Source: CAZSLI01 sp964607705 (GTDB lineage Bacteria > Actinomycetota > Coriobacteriia > Anaerosomatales > PHET01). Taken from it: a stretch of DNA of 64,000 bases. Below, piece after piece: positions 15,574 through 24,549 of this stretch (position 1 is the stretch's first letter; every line of letters begins with the position of its first letter). Under the pieces are notes generated by a model, which was not told where the DNA came from, made no database searches, and saw nothing but the letters and a program-made list of their open reading frames with translations. A program made the translations under genes and the position numbers. The stretch spans positions 62,001-126,000 of the forward strand of contig CAZSLI010000001.1 in the NCBI GenBank assembly GCA_964607705.1, in the 5' to 3' direction.

Positions 15574-16194
15574 GTGGTCGATAACCTGACTCCTTCCGAT
15601 CCCGCGGTCGAAGGCGCACCCGCCAAGGGTGGCCTCGTCGGCTTCCTGTCGACGACCCGCGGCAAGCTCATCGTCGGTGGCGTCGCCCTGCTGCTGGTCA
15701 TCGCTGCTGCTGCAGGCGTGTTCGTCATGTTCATCCAACAGCCCGGTGGCGATGCGTTGGAGCCTCTGGTGCCGCCTGCGGGCAGCGTCTCAACGACCGC
15801 GACTCCTGATGGGAGCGTCGAGGCGACACCTACGTACCGTCGCGCCAAGCCGCTCTCGAGCACGTTCGTGTTCCGCAACATCTTCATCCCGACCGTCAAG
15901 GCGTCGACCACCGCATCGAGTTCGAGCGGGGCGTCGTCGACTGCCGGCGGGTCCACGACCGCGAGCGGAACGCCGAACGTCCCCGCGAACACGTTGTATC
16001 TGCAGTCGGTCACCACGGTCGACGGCGAGCCGGTCGCGACCTTCATCTGGAACGGCCAGACCTACACCGCGTCGGAGGGCGACCGTCTCGGCGACACGCC
16101 GTGGATGGTCGTCGACATAAGCGGCGACAGTGTGACGATGCTCTATGGCGACACGCGCATCACGCTCACCGTGGGGCAGGGCCTCTCGAAGTAG
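15574..16194 (+). CDS. PilP/GspC-like pilus alignment protein
   Basis: This 206-residue bitopic protein has a cytoplasmic N-terminus of about 30 residues, a membrane helix (about 32-54; KLIVGGVALLLVIAAAAGVF), a Ser/Thr-rich linker and a small C-terminal beta domain (about 140-206; TLYLQSVTTVDGEPVATF, then YTASEGDRLGDTPWMV). That domain resembles the HR domain of GspC/PilP. PilP normally links PilNO to a secretin; no secretin gene is visible, so the domain may contact PilO or the pilus itself. The start is GTG with ACGGAGGGA upstream. Confidence 0.7.
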   Translation: MVDNLTPSDPAVEGAPAKGGLVGFLSTTRGKLIVGGVALLLVIAAAAGVFVMFIQQPGGDALEPLVPPAGSVSTTATPDGSVEATPTYRRAKPLSSTFVFRNIFIPTVKASTTASSSSGASSTAGGSTTASGTPNVPANTLYLQSVTTVDGEPVATFIWNGQTYTASEGDRLGDTPWMVVDISGDSVTMLYGDTRITLTVGQGLSK

Positions 16195-16222
16195 CGCGGC
16201 AGGGCCAAGCCGGCCTGAGTGG

Positions 16223-16228
16223 TAGAAT
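16223..16228 (+). promoter_or_regulatory. Extended -10 (TGGTAGAAT) of aro operon
   Basis: TAGAAT preceded by TGG forms an extended -10; no convincing -35 is seen. It lies 36 nt before aroC and shares its form with -10s before efp and murE. Confidence 0.5.
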
Positions 16229-16264
16229 CTGCGCACGTCACCGTAGCCGAAAGGTCCTTGAGCC

Positions 16265-17416
16265 ATGCGCTATACCACCGCCGGCGAATCGCACGGGCGC
16301 GCCCTGTGTGCCATCGTGACCGGCGTGCCCGCGGGCGTGCCGGTCGACTCCGCAGCATTGGATGCCGACCTCGCTCGCCGACAGCGCGGATACGGCCGTG
16401 GCGGTCGTCAAGCGATCGAGACCGACCGCGCCGCCGTGCTCTCCGGCCTGCGCTTCGGTCGCACCATCGGAAGCCCGGTGTGTATCACCGTCGCGAATCG
16501 TGACTGGGACAACTGGGTCGAGATCATGGCTCCCTTCGGTGACAAGCCCGACAACTTGCGTGAGACCGCGCCGCGTCCTGGACACGCCGATCTGCCGGGG
16601 GTCATGAAGACGGGCTCCGATGACACCCGCGACATCCTTGAGCGCGCAAGCGCGCGTGAGACAGCTGCTCGTGTGGCCGCCGGTGGGATAGCCAAGGCGT
16701 TCTTGTCGGGACTCGGTGTGCGGGTCTCCTCGTATGTCGAGGCGATAGGGGATGTGCGACTTCCCGAGCAGACCGTCTCCTCGGCGCTCGACCAGCAGGC
16801 CATCGAGGCGAGCGACGTGCGGTGCCCTGATGAAGCGACCGCGCAGGGCATGCGCGAAGCGATCGACGCGGCGCGCAGTCGCGGTGAGTCGCTCGGCGGC
16901 ATCTTCGTTGTGACCGCCACGGGACTCGTCCCGGGTCTTGGCAGCTACGCGGAGGCCGACCGCCGCTTGGACGCGCGGCTGGCGGCTGCCCTCATATCCA
17001 TCCCCGCCATGAAGGGCGTGGAGTTCGGCGATGGGTTCGCGGCAGCCCAGAGGCCGGGGAGCGAAGTCCACGACGCGATCCTCCATCAGCCCGGTCGCGG
17101 CTTCTATCGCGACACGAACCGGGCCGGCGGTCTCGAGGGTGGCATGACGAACGGTGAGCCTCTCGTGGCACGGGTCGCGATGAAGCCGATCCCCACGCTC
17201 ATGCGGCCGCTGGCAAGCGTCGATCTCGACACCCGCGAGCCGATCGACGCCAGCCGTGAGCGCAGCGACGTCTGCGCCGTGCCGGCTGCAGCGGTCGTAG
17301 CGGAGGCTGAAGTCGCGTTCGCGCTTGCGAACGCCTACTGCGAGTCGTTCGGCAGCGATTCGTACGACGACATAGTCGCCCGCGTCGATGACTATCGAGA
17401 GAGGCTGGCTCGGTGA
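16265..17416 (+). CDS. aroC: Chorismate synthase
   Basis: This 383-residue enzyme converts 5-enolpyruvylshikimate-3-phosphate to chorismate using reduced FMN, the last shikimate-pathway step. Family signatures are seen: GESHGRALCAIVTGVPAG at the N-terminus, the arginine-rich flavin site RRQRGYGRGGRQ, and RPGHADLPGVMK. It heads a run of aro genes and overlaps aroK by 4 nt (GTGA). Confidence 0.97.
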   Translation: MRYTTAGESHGRALCAIVTGVPAGVPVDSAALDADLARRQRGYGRGGRQAIETDRAAVLSGLRFGRTIGSPVCITVANRDWDNWVEIMAPFGDKPDNLRETAPRPGHADLPGVMKTGSDDTRDILERASARETAARVAAGGIAKAFLSGLGVRVSSYVEAIGDVRLPEQTVSSALDQQAIEASDVRCPDEATAQGMREAIDAARSRGESLGGIFVVTATGLVPGLGSYAEADRRLDARLAAALISIPAMKGVEFGDGFAAAQRPGSEVHDAILHQPGRGFYRDTNRAGGLEGGMTNGEPLVARVAMKPIPTLMRPLASVDLDTREPIDASRERSDVCAVPAAAVVAEAEVAFALANAYCESFGSDSYDDIVARVDDYRERLAR

Positions 17417-17934
17417 GACTCGAGCGCCATCTCTTCCTCGTCGGATTCATGGGCTCGGGCAAGTCGACGGTCGCGAGGCTGATCGCCGGTGTTCTCGGCG
17501 CGCCGCTCATCGATCTCGACGAGCGCATCTCGCACACGGCCGGCAGGTCGATCGCCCAGGTGTTCGCGGCCGACGGCGAGGAAGCGTTCAGGGATCTCGA
17601 ATCCGCTGAGCTCGCACGGACCGAATCCGAGACGCCATCGGTGGTGGCTTGCGGGGGCGGGGTCGTCTTGCGCCCCGAGAACCGGGCGCTGCTCACGCGC
17701 CTGGGGACCGTCGCCTACCTCCACGTGACTGCTGGCGAGGCCATCGCACGCATCGGGGACGCCGAGTCACGGCCGCTATTGTCCGGTCCGGGAGCGCCTC
17801 TGGCTGCCACCGCGCTTCTCGCGGCACGGGAATCACTCTATCGTTCGATCGCCGATTTCACGGTGGAGACGGTCGGAAGGTCGGCACAAGACGTCGCCGA
17901 CGACGTCCTCATAGCGCTAGGGGAACTATCGTGA
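17413..17934 (+). CDS. aroK: Shikimate kinase
   Basis: This 173-residue P-loop kinase phosphorylates shikimate at O3. Walker A is GFMGSGKSTV; LIDLDERI gives the Mg/shikimate-binding Asp residues; FRDLE and the CGGGVV loop complete the substrate site. GTG start and stop overlap neighbours on both sides by 4 nt, so translation is coupled. Confidence 0.95.
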   Translation: MRLERHLFLVGFMGSGKSTVARLIAGVLGAPLIDLDERISHTAGRSIAQVFAADGEEAFRDLESAELARTESETPSVVACGGGVVLRPENRALLTRLGTVAYLHVTAGEAIARIGDAESRPLLSGPGAPLAATALLAARESLYRSIADFTVETVGRSAQDVADDVLIALGELS

Positions 17935-19037
17935 CGCGGCGCATCTCGGTCGACATTCCTCAGGGCGCCTACGAGGTCGTCATCGGCTGCGGACTCATGG
18001 CCGAGGCCGGCAGCTATATCGCGCCCCTCGTCCGCGGCCGCAAAGCAGCGGTCATCAGCGACTCGAACGTCGTCGACACCTTCGGTGCGCGCGTCGATGC
18101 TTCGCTTGCGCGCGTCGGATTCGATGTGACGCCGATGATGATCCCGGCGGGTGAGACTTCGAAGAACTGGGATCTCGCCGGCCACCTGCTCGAGGCGATG
18201 GCCGATTCGTCGCTCGGACGTGAGGACGTGGTGGTCGCGTTCGGCGGCGGGGTCGTGGGCGACCTCGCCGGCTTCACGGCCGGTGTCTACCTGCGCGGCG
18301 TCGCGTTCGCCCAGGTGCCTACCACCTTGCTCGCCATGGTGGACTCCTCGGTGGGCGGCAAGACGGGCGTCGACCTGCGTGCCGGCAAGAACCTCGCCGG
18401 GGCGTTCAAGCAGCCGCTCGTGGTCGTGGCCGACATAGACGTCTTGGCGTCGCTACCTGAGGCACAGTGGCAGAGCGGACTCGCCGAGGTCGCCAAGTCG
18501 GCCGTCATAGAGGGCGCCGACTTCCTCGGCTGGCTTGAGTCGCATTCGCGCGGGGCGGTCACGCGCGATGCGTCGGTCACCGAGGAGATGGTGGCCCGCT
18601 GTGTCGCCTTCAAGGCGGCGATCGTCTCGTCGGACGAGCGTGAAGAGGGGCCGCGCGAGAGCCTCAACTACGGGCACACCCTCGGACACGCGCTCGAGAA
18701 GGTCGCCGGCTACGGCCACTACACGCATGGCCACGCGGTCGCCGAGGGCATGCGGTTCGCCGCGCGCATCGCGGTTGAAGTGGCCGGCGCGGACGCCGAG
18801 TTCGTGCGGCGACAGGACCGCCTGCTCGATGGGCTCGGCTTGCCTGCGACGACGGACGCTTTCGATCCCAAGGCGCTGCTGGACGCTATGCACGCGGACA
18901 AGAAGGCCCGTGGCGGCAGCGTGCGCATGGTCCTCGCCGACGCGCCGGGCCGCTGGGCATGCGTTCCCGTGTCCGACGACGTGATACACGCGCACCTGGA
19001 GGCATGGGCCTCCACCAAAGAGGGGAGTGGGGCATGA
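17931..19037 (+). CDS. aroB: 3-dehydroquinate synthase
   Basis: This 368-residue NAD- and metal-dependent enzyme makes 3-dehydroquinate from DAHP. GGGVVGDLAGFTAGVYLRG and DSSVGGKTGVDL are the NAD and substrate loops; LNYGHTLGHALE and HGHAVAEG supply metal-binding histidines. The GTG at 17931 overlaps the aroK stop and starts directly on conserved sequence; earlier in-frame starts lie inside aroK. Confidence 0.96.
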   Translation: MTRRISVDIPQGAYEVVIGCGLMAEAGSYIAPLVRGRKAAVISDSNVVDTFGARVDASLARVGFDVTPMMIPAGETSKNWDLAGHLLEAMADSSLGREDVVVAFGGGVVGDLAGFTAGVYLRGVAFAQVPTTLLAMVDSSVGGKTGVDLRAGKNLAGAFKQPLVVVADIDVLASLPEAQWQSGLAEVAKSAVIEGADFLGWLESHSRGAVTRDASVTEEMVARCVAFKAAIVSSDEREEGPRESLNYGHTLGHALEKVAGYGHYTHGHAVAEGMRFAARIAVEVAGADAEFVRRQDRLLDGLGLPATTDAFDPKALLDAMHADKKARGGSVRMVLADAPGRWACVPVSDDVIHAHLEAWASTKEGSGA

Positions 19038-19477
19038 TCCGCATCCTGGTTCTCAACGGGCCCAACCTGAACCTGCTCGGCGAGCGCGAGCCGGACGTCT
19101 ACGGGGCCGCGCGCCTCGGCGACATCGAGGCCGCGCTCACGTCACTCGCCGAGGAGCTCGGCGTTGAAGTGACGTTCTTCCAGAGCAACCACGAAGGCGC
19201 GCTCATCGACGCTTTGCAGGAGGCGCGGAAGAGCTGCGACGCCGCGGTCCTCAACCCGGGGGCGTTCACGCACTACTCCTACGCGCTTCGGGACGCCGTG
19301 TCGGCGATCCCGATCCCGGTCATCGAGTGCCATCTCTCGAACATCCACGCGCGCGAGGAGTTCAGGCGCGTCAGCGTCATCGCTCCGGCGTGTGCCGGGC
19401 AGATCAGCGGTCTCGGCGTGACGAGCTACATGCTCGCGCTTCGTGCGGCTGCGCGGCTTGCGAAGGAAGCGTCGTGA
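19034..19477 (+). CDS. aroQ: Type II 3-dehydroquinate dehydratase
   Basis: This 147-residue dodecamer-forming enzyme removes water from 3-dehydroquinate. LNGPNLNLLGEREPDVYG has the catalytic Arg and Tyr; NPGAFTHYSYALRDAV and ECHLSNIHAREEFR complete the active site. ATG 19034 overlaps the aroB stop (ATGA). Confidence 0.97.
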   Translation: MIRILVLNGPNLNLLGEREPDVYGAARLGDIEAALTSLAEELGVEVTFFQSNHEGALIDALQEARKSCDAAVLNPGAFTHYSYALRDAVSAIPIPVIECHLSNIHAREEFRRVSVIAPACAGQISGLGVTSYMLALRAAARLAKEAS

Positions 19478-20562
19478 TCGCGGCGCATCGGCTCGAGACT
19501 CTGCGCCGACGCCTCGCCGGCGAGGAAATACAGGCGATCATCGTCTCGAACCCCCACAACGTCGCCTACCTGACCGGCTTCGAAGGTGTCTTCGATGGCG
19601 AGGATGCTCACGCGGCGGTCATCACGGCGGAGCACGCGCTGGTCTACACCGATGGGCGGTATGCGGAGGTCATGCGGCGCGAGGCCGCCGAGACCGATTG
19701 GCGCGTCGTGCAACCGGTCTCGAACCTGTACCTGACGCTTGCCGCCGACCTCGAGGAGATCGGCATGGAGCAGGTCGCCATCGAGGAGTCCGTGCCGCAC
19801 GGCCGGTTCCGGTTCCTCTCGCGGGAATTCGAGGGGAACGTGATCGCCGTCGACCAGTGGGTCGAAGAGATCCGCCAGGTCAAAGATGCCGAGGAGATCC
19901 GCCGCATCGCCGAGGCGCAGAAGCTGACCGACGCGGCATTCGACTACATCGTCGGCCGGGTGCGTCCGGGCGCCGTCGAGCGGGAGATCGCGCTTGAGCT
20001 CGAGGTCTTCATGCGCCGCAATGGCAGTGAGGGCGTCGCGTTCCCGCCGATCGTCGCGAGCGGACCCAACTCGTCGCTGCCGCACGCGAAGGTGACCGAG
20101 CGCGAGTTCTCGGCAGGTGACTTCGTGAAGATGGACTTCGGGGCCCGGGTGGATGGCTACTGCGCGGATATGACGCGCACGGTCGTGCTTGGGCAGGCGA
20201 GCACGCGCCAGCGGGAGGTGTACGAGGGAGTCTTGGCGGCGAACCTGGCAGGCATAGCCGCGATGGTTGCGGGCCGGCCGGGAGCGGACGTTCACGAGGC
20301 GGCCCGTTCGGCGCTCGAGGAGCGCGGACTCGCCGAGCTGTTCACCCACGGATTGGGCCACGGCGTCGGCATGGAGATCCACGAGCTGCCCTACGTGGGA
20401 CCACGCGGGACGAAGAGCGTGCTCGAGGGTAGTGTCGTTACCGTGGAACCGGGTGTCTACGAGCCGGGCATCGGCGGTGTTAGAATCGAGGACTTGGTGG
20501 TCGTGGAATCGGACGGCGTACGCGTGCTGACCGCCACGCCCAAGGACCTGCTGGAGCTCTGA
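19474..20562 (+). CDS. pepQ: Xaa-Pro aminopeptidase (M24B family)
   Basis: This 362-residue creatinase-fold metallopeptidase removes residues ahead of proline. An N-terminal creatinase domain (about 1-130) precedes the catalytic domain. Dinuclear metal ligands are visible in KMDFGARVDGYCADMTR (two Asp), THGLGHGVGMEIHE (His), and VTVEPGVYEPGIGGVRIED (Glu). The GTG at 19474 overlaps the aroQ stop. Its place between aroQ and efp matches the order in Bacillus (yqhS-yqhT-efp). Whether it acts as dipeptidase or aminopeptidase cannot be told from sequence. Confidence 0.9.
   Translation: MIAAHRLETLRRRLAGEEIQAIIVSNPHNVAYLTGFEGVFDGEDAHAAVITAEHALVYTDGRYAEVMRREAAETDWRVVQPVSNLYLTLAADLEEIGMEQVAIEESVPHGRFRFLSREFEGNVIAVDQWVEEIRQVKDAEEIRRIAEAQKLTDAAFDYIVGRVRPGAVEREIALELEVFMRRNGSEGVAFPPIVASGPNSSLPHAKVTEREFSAGDFVKMDFGARVDGYCADMTRTVVLGQASTRQREVYEGVLAANLAGIAAMVAGRPGADVHEAARSALEERGLAELFTHGLGHGVGMEIHELPYVGPRGTKSVLEGSVVTVEPGVYEPGIGGVRIEDLVVVESDGVRVLTATPKDLLEL
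20481..20486 (+). promoter_or_regulatory. Extended -10 (TGTTAGAAT) inside pepQ, upstream of efp
   Basis: TAGAAT preceded by TGT lies in the last 80 nt of pepQ. It could give efp its own transcript about 120 nt upstream of the chosen efp start. Confidence 0.4.
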
Positions 20563-20618
20563 AGCGAGTCGAGATGCGCCTGCCTGAGGCGGGCGAGATC
20601 ATGAAGGAGACGAACGAA

Positions 20619-21182
20619 GTGCCAGTCACCACCGCGCAGTTCAAGAACGGCATGTGCATAGTCCATGAGGGCAAGCGCTGGGTCATCATCGAGTTCCAGC
20701 ATGTGAAGCCCGGCAAGGGCGGCGCGTTCGTGCGCACCAAGCTCAAGGAGCTGCAGAGCGGCCGCGTCGTGGACTACACGTTCCGTGCGGGCGAGAAGTT
20801 CGACGACGTCCGCATCGAGACGAAGAACATGCAGTACCTGTACAACGACGGCGCCAATTTCCACTTCATGGACAACGACAGCTACGAGCAGGTGGAGCTC
20901 AGCGCCGATTTCGTCGGCGAGACTGCGAAGTGGCTCAAGGAGAACGACGAGGTGCAGATCCAGACCGCCGACGGCGAGTATATGGGCGTCGAGCCTCCGA
21001 TGTTCGTCGAGCTCGAGGTCGTGGAGACCGATCCGGGCTTCAAGGGTGACACGGTGCAGGGTGGCACCAAGCCCGCCAAGCTCGAGACGGGTGCGATCGT
21101 GCAGGTACCGATGTTCATCAATACCGGCGAGAAGCTCAAGATCGACACCCGCGAAGGCGGGCGCTACATCACCCGCGTCTAG
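20619..21182 (+). CDS. efp: Translation elongation factor P
   Basis: EF-P rescues ribosomes stalled at polyproline; several proteins in this window are very proline-rich. The 187 residues cover KOW, OB and C-terminal domains. The conserved loop HVKPGKGGAF holds the lysine that enters the peptidyl-transferase centre. The GTG at 20619 is chosen because AAGGAG lies 10 nt upstream and the length then equals the family norm; ATG 20601 or 20574 would add residues across that site. Confidence 0.95.
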   Translation: MPVTTAQFKNGMCIVHEGKRWVIIEFQHVKPGKGGAFVRTKLKELQSGRVVDYTFRAGEKFDDVRIETKNMQYLYNDGANFHFMDNDSYEQVELSADFVGETAKWLKENDEVQIQTADGEYMGVEPPMFVELEVVETDPGFKGDTVQGGTKPAKLETGAIVQVPMFINTGEKLKIDTREGGRYITRV

Positions 21183-21204
21183 CACCTCGGAAGAGATGGT
21201 TCGA

Positions 21205-21250
21205 CGAGCCGCGACCACGCCTCCTCGGCGGGTCGCGGCTCGTATATAAT
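21205..21250 (+). terminator. Hairpin terminator abutting the next promoter -10
   Basis: CGAGCCGCGACC (21205-21216) and GGTCGCGGCTCG (21231-21242) form a perfect 12-bp stem with a 14-nt loop. There is no long T-run. A perfect TATAAT (21245-21250) starts 2 nt after the stem, so the -35 of the next promoter would lie within the hairpin DNA. Confidence 0.6.
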
Positions 21251-21315
21251 CGTCGGACTACGCAGCGCGACCGCGTGCGTGGGTTCGCACCGCGACAGCA
21301 AGGGGACATCGGGCG

Positions 21316-23163
21316 ATGCGACCTGTCCACATCACAGATACGACGCTCCGTGACGCGCACCAGTCGCTGTGGGCCACACGCATGGAGATCGGCGACATGC
21401 TGCCGGTCCTCGGCAAGATGGACTCGGTCGGCTACTGGTCGCTCGAGGTCTGGGGAGGCGCGACGTTCGACTCGTGCCTGCGCTTCCTCGACGAGAACCC
21501 GTGGGAGCGACTGCGCGTCATAAAGAAGCACTGTCCCAAGACGCCGCTTCAGATGCTGCTGCGCGGGCAGAACCTGGTGGGCTACCGCCACTACAGCGAC
21601 GAGATCGTCGACCGGTTCGTACGCGCCTCCAAGCGCAACGGGATCGACGTCTTCCGCGTGTTCGACGCCCTGAACGACATCCGCAACGTACAGACGCCTG
21701 CCCAGGCGATCAAGAACTGCGGCGGGCACTTCGAGGGCGCGATCAGCTACACCGTATCGCCGGTGCACACGCTCGACAGCTACCTCGAGTACGCACAGGC
21801 GCTCAAGGAGCTCGGAGCCGACACCATCTGCATCAAGGACATGGCGGGCATGCTCACGCCGTTCCGTACCGAGAAGATGGTCCTCGCGCTCAAGGAAGAG
21901 GTCGGGCTCCCGGTGCACGTGCACTGCCACTACATCGGTGGCATGGCGCCCATGAACTACCTCAAGGCCGCCGAGGCCGGTGCCGACATCGTCGACACCG
22001 CCGTGGTGGCTCTCGCGTTCGGCAACAGCCAGCCTGCCGTCGAGATGATCGTCGCGGCGCTCAAGGAGAGCCCGTACGACTCCGGCCTCGACCTCGACCT
22101 GCTTTTCGAGATCGCGGACTACTGGGAGAACGTGCGTCGCAAGAAGGGCCTCAAGCGCGGCGTCACCTCGCTGCTTCAGATGGAGGTGTTCAGCCATCAG
22201 GTTCCCGGCGGCATGATGAGCAACCTCATCAGCCAGCTCGAGATCCAGAAGGCGCTCGACCGGCTGCCCGACGTGCTCGAGGAGATCCCGCGCGTACGTG
22301 CCGAGGTCGGTTACCCGCCGCTCGTCACGCCTATGTCGCAGATCGTCGGGACGCAGGCCGTCATGAACGTCTTGACGGGGAAGCGGTGGAATATCGTTCC
22401 GCAGGAGATGCGCGACTACATCCGCGGCTACTACGGCAAGGCCCCTGGTCCCATGGACCGGGAGGTCATCGCCAAGGTACTCGGCGACGAGAAGCCACTC
22501 GCGAGCGACGTGAGGCCCGGCACGCTCGTCTCGACCACCTATGCAGAGGTCGAGGCGGAGATCGGGGACCTGGCCCGCAGCGAGGAAGACGTGCTCATGT
22601 ACGCGCTCTTCCCGAACGAGGCACGCACGTATTTGTCTGCTCATCGCGAAGGCGCCGAGAATGCCGTCTTCATGATGAGCGAGGAGATCCGCACCGTCAG
22701 AGAGGGTGAAGAGGTGGACATCAACCAGCTGCGTGAGCTGATCAAGATGGTCGAGTCGTCCGATGTGGCCGAGGTGATCATCGAGGAGGGCGACAACAAG
22801 GTCGTCGTCCGCAAGGCCGGAGCTGTCGTGGCCGCCCCCGTGGCTGCCCCCGCTGCCGCTCCCGCCGGAGCCCCCGCGCCGGTCGCCGTCGCGGATTCCG
22901 CCGCCGGTGCGCGTCCCGCGTCCTGGAAGTCCGTCACCGCGCCGATGGTCGGCACGTTCTACGAGTCACCGTCGCCCGGCTCACCGGCCTTCGTCGCTGT
23001 GGGCGATCAGGTGAGCGAGGGTCAGCCGCTGTGCATCGTCGAGGCAATGAAGCTCATGAACGAGATCGTCGCCGAGGAGGCCGGCGTCATCCGCGAGATC
23101 GCCGTCAAGAACGGTGACGCGGTCGAGTACGGCACGGTCCTGTTCTACTACGAGGCCCAGTAG
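21316..23163 (+). CDS. Carboxyltransferase fused to biotin carboxyl carrier (PycB/OadA type)
   Basis: This is a 615-residue two-part protein. Residues about 1-465 form a pyruvate/oxaloacetate carboxyltransferase domain (DTTLRDAHQSLWATRM; metal site HVHCHYIGGM; DTAVVALAFG). The C-terminal 150 residues resemble a whole AccB protein: its N-terminal helix EVDINQLRELIKMVESSD, an Ala/Pro linker, and a biotinyl domain with EAMKLMNEI, where Lys carries biotin. With the adjacent biotin carboxylase it would form a two-subunit pyruvate carboxylase. Oxaloacetate decarboxylase or a transcarboxylase are alternatives, but no OadB/OadG genes are nearby. Confidence 0.88.
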   Translation: MRPVHITDTTLRDAHQSLWATRMEIGDMLPVLGKMDSVGYWSLEVWGGATFDSCLRFLDENPWERLRVIKKHCPKTPLQMLLRGQNLVGYRHYSDEIVDRFVRASKRNGIDVFRVFDALNDIRNVQTPAQAIKNCGGHFEGAISYTVSPVHTLDSYLEYAQALKELGADTICIKDMAGMLTPFRTEKMVLALKEEVGLPVHVHCHYIGGMAPMNYLKAAEAGADIVDTAVVALAFGNSQPAVEMIVAALKESPYDSGLDLDLLFEIADYWENVRRKKGLKRGVTSLLQMEVFSHQVPGGMMSNLISQLEIQKALDRLPDVLEEIPRVRAEVGYPPLVTPMSQIVGTQAVMNVLTGKRWNIVPQEMRDYIRGYYGKAPGPMDREVIAKVLGDEKPLASDVRPGTLVSTTYAEVEAEIGDLARSEEDVLMYALFPNEARTYLSAHREGAENAVFMMSEEIRTVREGEEVDINQLRELIKMVESSDVAEVIIEEGDNKVVVRKAGAVVAAPVAAPAAAPAGAPAPVAVADSAAGARPASWKSVTAPMVGTFYESPSPGSPAFVAVGDQVSEGQPLCIVEAMKLMNEIVAEEAGVIREIAVKNGDAVEYGTVLFYYEAQ

Positions 23164-23166
23164 CCC

Positions 23167-24528
23167 GTGGCGACGCCCGTGTTCGACCGGATACTGGTAG
23201 CCAATCGAGGCGAGGTCGCGCTTCGCGTCATCCGCGCTGCGCGTGAGATGGGCATCGAGACCGTCGCCGTCTACTCCGAGGCCGACGCCGACGCGCTGCC
23301 CGTGCGCATGGCGGACCACCGTGTCTGCATCGGTCCGGCGCAAAGCGCCCTGAGCTACCTCAACATGCCCAACATCATCTCCGCCGCGCTCACCATGGGC
23401 GCCCAGGCGGTCCACCCCGGATACGGCTTCCTTGCCGAGAACGCTGCGTTCGCCCGCGCCTGCGCCGACTCGGGGCTCGTCTTCATCGGCCCGTCGCCCG
23501 AGGCCATCGAGCGCATGGGCGACAAGTCCGTCGCGCGCGAGACCGCTGCACTGGCCGGCGTCCCCACCGTTCCCGGCAGCGACGGAGCCGTCGATACGCC
23601 GGCAGAAGCGCTCAAGTTCGCCGAGCAGGTCGGCTTCCCCGTGCTCATCAAGGCATCAGCAGGCGGCGGCGGCAAAGGAATGCGCGTCGCGAAGCACGCC
23701 GATGAGCTCGAGGCGAACTTCGTCGCCGCCAAGACCGAGGCCGCGGCCGCGTTCGGCAACGACACCGTCTACCTCGAGAAGTACCTGGCGCGTCCTCGGC
23801 ACGTCGAGATCCAGGTGCTCGCGGACACCCATGGCAACGCCGTCTACCTGTTCGAGCGCGACTGCTCGATCCAGCGCCGCCACCAGAAGCTCGTCGAGGA
23901 GGCGCCCTCGCCGGCGCTCTCGCCCGAGCTGCGCGCCGAGATGGGTGCCGCGGCGATCAAGCTCGTGCGGGCGGTCGACTACGTAAACGCGGGCACCGTC
24001 GAGTTCCTGCTCGACACCGACGGCAAGTTCTACTTCATGGAGATGAACACCCGCGTCCAGGTGGAGCACCCCGTCACCGAGCAGATCAGCGGCGTGGACA
24101 TCATCAGCGAGCAGATCCGCATCGCCTCGGGTCTGCCGATGAAGCACGCGAAGCAGGAGAACATCATGCTTCGGGGTCATGCCATCGAGTTCCGCATCAA
24201 TGCCGAGGACCCGGCGCACAACTTCCGTCCGCATCCCGGTCTCATCGAGGTGTTCAACCCGCCGGGTGGCTTCGGCGTTCGAGTGGACAGCCACTGCTAC
24301 TCGGGGTACCGTGTCCCGCCGACCTACGACTCGCTTCTCGCGAAGCTGATCGTATGGGGCGAGACGCGCGACGAGGCCATCGCCCGAGCACACAGGGCCC
24401 TCGACGAATTCATCGTGACGGGTATACCGACAACTCTGCCCTTCCACCTGCGCGTCGTCGAGACGGACGCGTTCCGAAGGGGCGAAGTCTATACTGACTT
24501 CGTTGACACCGAGATGGGCGGGGCCTAA
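23167..24528 (+). CDS. accC: Biotin carboxylase subunit
   Basis: This 453-residue ATP-grasp enzyme carboxylates the biotin of the upstream fusion protein. KASAGGGGKGMRV is the ATP-binding glycine loop, FMEMNTRVQVEHPVTE the catalytic Mg/bicarbonate region, and FERDCSIQRRHQK is conserved. GTG start 3 nt after the previous stop. The gene is named for its family; its partner could make it PycA functionally. Confidence 0.92.
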   Translation: MATPVFDRILVANRGEVALRVIRAAREMGIETVAVYSEADADALPVRMADHRVCIGPAQSALSYLNMPNIISAALTMGAQAVHPGYGFLAENAAFARACADSGLVFIGPSPEAIERMGDKSVARETAALAGVPTVPGSDGAVDTPAEALKFAEQVGFPVLIKASAGGGGKGMRVAKHADELEANFVAAKTEAAAAFGNDTVYLEKYLARPRHVEIQVLADTHGNAVYLFERDCSIQRRHQKLVEEAPSPALSPELRAEMGAAAIKLVRAVDYVNAGTVEFLLDTDGKFYFMEMNTRVQVEHPVTEQISGVDIISEQIRIASGLPMKHAKQENIMLRGHAIEFRINAEDPAHNFRPHPGLIEVFNPPGGFGVRVDSHCYSGYRVPPTYDSLLAKLIVWGETRDEAIARAHRALDEFIVTGIPTTLPFHLRVVETDAFRRGEVYTDFVDTEMGGA

Positions 24529-24549
24529 CCGGCCTCGCGGGGAGCGAAC

